In this document: piece by piece, positions 62,117 through 64,000 of the stretch
Layout: each line of letters starts with the position of its first letter
Numbering within the stretch: position 1 is the first letter of the stretch
Origin: JAGDZR01 sp049115695
Lineage (GTDB): Bacteria > Bacteroidota > Bacteroidia > Cytophagales > Cyclobacteriaceae
NCBI GenBank assembly: GCA_049115695.1
Contig: JAGDZR010000020.1
Span: forward strand, 1-64,000
Reading direction: 5' to 3'
DNA: 64,000 nt
The notes under the pieces: model-generated
What the model was told of the DNA's origin: nothing
What the model saw: only the letters and a program-made list of their open reading frames with translations
Database searches by the model: none
Program-made: the position numbers and the translations under genes

Positions 62117-62218
62117 ATGAAAACAATTACATTCTACTCTACGCATCTACTTCAGGCACTGCTGAATTCATTTGGTATTAGGCATTTTCTTGAGCAATTC
62201 ATGCGAATGCATGGCTAA
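62117..62218 (+). CDS. 33-codon frame between riboswitch and metX
   Basis: ATG 62117 to TAA 62216-62218, beginning MKTITFYSTHLLQALLNSFG and ending FMRMHG. It opens seven bases after the riboswitch P1 stem. It may be a leader peptide, a remnant of a lost gene or chance. No family is recognised. Confidence 0.25.
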   Translation: MKTITFYSTHLLQALLNSFGIRHFLEQFMRMHG

Positions 62219-62263
62219 CCAAGACTGTCTATCCTATCAATATCCCTGAAATAGAAAATAAAA

Positions 62264-63244
62264 ATGCCAACAACCCTGATACAGCCAGATACCAAAATAT
62301 TGAAAATTGATCGCCCCCTTGTCCTCGAATGTGGCGAACAATTGACTCATGCCCAAATTACGTATACGACCATGGGTGAACCAAACAGTGACTTATCCAA
62401 TGTCGTATGGGTGTTTCATGCCTTGACGGGCAATGCCAATCCGACAGAATGGTGGCCTGGGCTTACTGAAGAGAATGGTGCGCTCAATGCTGAACATGAT
62501 TTTATCATTTGTGCCAATGTGCTCGGCTCTTGTTATGGCACTACGGGTCCTCAGGATCATAACTTTCCAATGATTACGGTTCGGGACATTGTGAAAGGTC
62601 ATCAACTACTGAGAGATGAGCTGGGGATTAAAAAGGTAAAGCTTGGAATTGGAGGATCATTGGGCGGCCAACAGCTGCTTGAATGGGCTGTACAGGAACC
62701 AGACATTTTTGAAAATATTGCGGCCATTGCTACAAATGCACAGCACTCACCATGGGGTATAGCCTTCAATGAGGCCCAACGAATGGCACTGTCCAATATC
62801 GACAAAGGAAAGGGATTGGAAGCAGCGAGAGCAATCGCCATGCTTTCATATCGACATTACGAGACATTTGAGAAAACTCAAAAGGATGAGGACCAGAGAT
62901 GGGATGACTTTAGTGCCTCTTCTTACCAGCAGTATCAAGGTGAAAAATTACGCAAGCGTTTTACTAGTGAAACCTACTATTACCTGTCCAAAGCGATGGA
63001 TAGTCATAATGTTGGGCGTCACTTTGTTTCGATCAAGGACGCCTTGAACAGGGTCAACTCAAATACGTTGGTTGTAGGAATAGATACGGACATTCTATTT
63101 CCACTGAAAGAACAAGAATTGATTGCAAAACACATCCCAAAGGCTGATTTCAAAGTGATTGAAAGTCACTACGGACATGACGGATTTTTGGTGGAATCAG
63201 CGAAACTTAACAAGCTAATTAAGGATTTTTTAGGAGATTCATGA
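62264..63244 (+). CDS. metX: Homoserine O-acetyltransferase (MetX, alpha/beta hydrolase)
   Basis: Activates homoserine with an acyl group from acetyl-CoA (succinyl-CoA in some members) in methionine synthesis. The alpha/beta-hydrolase triad is visible: Ser132 in GGSLGGQQ, Asp in VVGIDTDILFP and His in SHYGHDGFLVE near the end. HALTGNANPTEWWPG and NVLGSCYGTTGP are MetX blocks. 326 residues, slightly short. A SAM-I riboswitch and promoter lie upstream. The usual neighbour metY (sulfhydrylase) is not between. The stop overlaps the hom start by 4 bp. Confidence 0.94.
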   Translation: MPTTLIQPDTKILKIDRPLVLECGEQLTHAQITYTTMGEPNSDLSNVVWVFHALTGNANPTEWWPGLTEENGALNAEHDFIICANVLGSCYGTTGPQDHNFPMITVRDIVKGHQLLRDELGIKKVKLGIGGSLGGQQLLEWAVQEPDIFENIAAIATNAQHSPWGIAFNEAQRMALSNIDKGKGLEAARAIAMLSYRHYETFEKTQKDEDQRWDDFSASSYQQYQGEKLRKRFTSETYYYLSKAMDSHNVGRHFVSIKDALNRVNSNTLVVGIDTDILFPLKEQELIAKHIPKADFKVIESHYGHDGFLVESAKLNKLIKDFLGDS

Positions 63245-64000
63245 AGAAACGAATAGGACTTTTTGGTTTTGGGTGTGTCGCTCAGGGCTTCTATGCAGGA
63301 CTACAGCAAAACCCCGAGATTGACGCTGAGATTGTTAGAATATGTGTCAAAAATCCAGATAAAGAAAGATTAGCTCCAAGCGATCTTTTCACTACCGAGG
63401 CAGCAGATATCATCGCATCTCAGGTTGACATATTGGTTGAGTTGATCGATGATGCTAAAGCTGCAAAGCGCATTGTTGTTGAAGGACTTAAAGCTGGCAT
63501 TCCGGTGATTTCTGCCAACAAGAAAATGATTGCAGAAAACTTAAGAGAGCTTGTCCAGCTACAACAAGAAACACAAACGCCATTTCTATATGAAGGCGCA
63601 GTAGCGGGCTCGATTCCGATTCTTTATAATCTAGACCAATTTTTCAGCACCCAGTCCATTTCTGCTATCCGGGGTATTCTAAACGGATCAACCAATTACA
63701 TTTTGACCAAAATGAAATTGAATGAAATAGGTTACGAAGATGCATTGGATGAGGCGCAAGCACTCGGTTTCGCAGAATCAGATCCTGCATTGGATGTTGA
63801 AGGAACAGATGCAGCTTATAAAACAGCTATCTTAGGCTTCCACGCTTTTGGGCAGTTTGTTGATCCCGCATCTATTGAAAAGGAGGGGATTGATAAGCTT
63901 ACAGCCAATCAAATATTGGATAGTCGAAAAGAAAATCACAAGCTAAAACTGGTTTGTTCCATTGATCTTCACAACGATCAATTATCAGCTAGTGTTAAAC
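63241..64000 (+). CDS. hom: Homoserine dehydrogenase, cut by the window edge
   Basis: The first 253 codons are present. IGLFGFGCVAQGFYAGL binds NAD(P); VELIDDAKAAKRIV, VISANKKMIAEN (catalytic Lys region), YEGAVAGSIPI, ILNGSTNYILTKM and GFAESDPALDVEGTDAAYK are homoserine dehydrogenase motifs. Reduces aspartate semialdehyde to homoserine, shared by threonine and methionine routes. It starts inside the metX stop (ATGA), so riboswitch control of the operon also covers this step. It is not fused to an aspartate kinase at its N-terminus. Confidence 0.94.
   Translation, partial: MKKRIGLFGFGCVAQGFYAGLQQNPEIDAEIVRICVKNPDKERLAPSDLFTTEAADIIASQVDILVELIDDAKAAKRIVVEGLKAGIPVISANKKMIAENLRELVQLQQETQTPFLYEGAVAGSIPILYNLDQFFSTQSISAIRGILNGSTNYILTKMKLNEIGYEDALDEAQALGFAESDPALDVEGTDAAYKTAILGFHAFGQFVDPASIEKEGIDKLTANQILDSRKENHKLKLVCSIDLHNDQLSASVK

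Overview
The window looks like a chromosome segment of a Bacteroidota bacterium, most likely a free-living or marine Cytophagales-type organism. The base composition is AT-leaning. Promoters match the Bacteroidota pattern TTTG-N19-TAnnTTTG. There is a SusC/SusD pair with a hybrid two-component regulator, a type IX secretion C-terminal domain on a DUF1501 protein, and ASPIC/UnbV FG-GAP proteins. The genus is inference; no rRNA or tRNA gene was found.

Region 1 (about 1-19.8 kb) is a surface-glycan locus. A compact minus-strand operon (12228 down to 270) holds an acyltransferase, a candidate polymerase, a Wzx-type flippase, a methyltransferase, four glycosyltransferases, an asparagine synthetase homologue and a UDP-sugar 4,6-dehydratase. 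A plus-strand pair (epimerase, glycosyltransferase) and a minus-strand set (TPR protein, DegT-type aminotransferase, second asparagine synthetase homologue) follow. Where these last two blocks converge (14437-15383) lies a repeat-rich element: two similar modules of degenerate 27-bp units ending in a palindrome, flanking a small GIY-YIG nuclease gene. The repeats form the last codons or touch the stop codon of all three adjoining genes. This is the best candidate in the window for an undescribed system: a REP-like repeat family with its own nuclease. A relic of a DUF4143-type AAA ATPase and a 32-bp tandem duplication lie between the second asparagine synthetase and the aminotransferase.

Region 2 (19.8-36 kb) is mostly core metabolism: a small membrane protein, histidine degradation (hutI, hutG), a YgiQ radical SAM protein, an aspartate-type aminotransferase followed by an HldE-type kinase and a 7TM receptor without output domain, hemE, an L-serine dehydratase, a lone ABC ATPase with a small membrane partner, a glycosyltransferase-Rossmann fusion, a PspC peptide, a VanX-type dipeptidase, fabF and a TetR regulator with a near-perfect palindromic operator.

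Region 3 (36-56 kb) is envelope biology. A plus-strand unit encodes DUF1800, DUF1501 (T9SS substrate), a beta-barrel protein and a lipoprotein, then a tiny membrane peptide and a pirin whose start codon sits inside a perfect palindrome. A minus-strand nutrient-uptake locus follows: FG-GAP/ASPIC lipoprotein, hybrid sensor-regulator, a 31-residue membrane peptide, SusC and SusD. The gap before susC carries direct repeats at 21-bp spacing, which are candidate regulator sites, and a long nested palindrome.

Region 4 (56-64 kb) holds DinB, CutC and DoxX proteins, an ABC-F ATPase, prephenate dehydrogenase with an aminotransferase, and a methionine/threonine branch-point operon (metX, hom) behind a textbook Bacteroidota promoter and a SAM-I type riboswitch. 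The homoserine dehydrogenase runs off the right edge; a secreted protein runs off the left edge.
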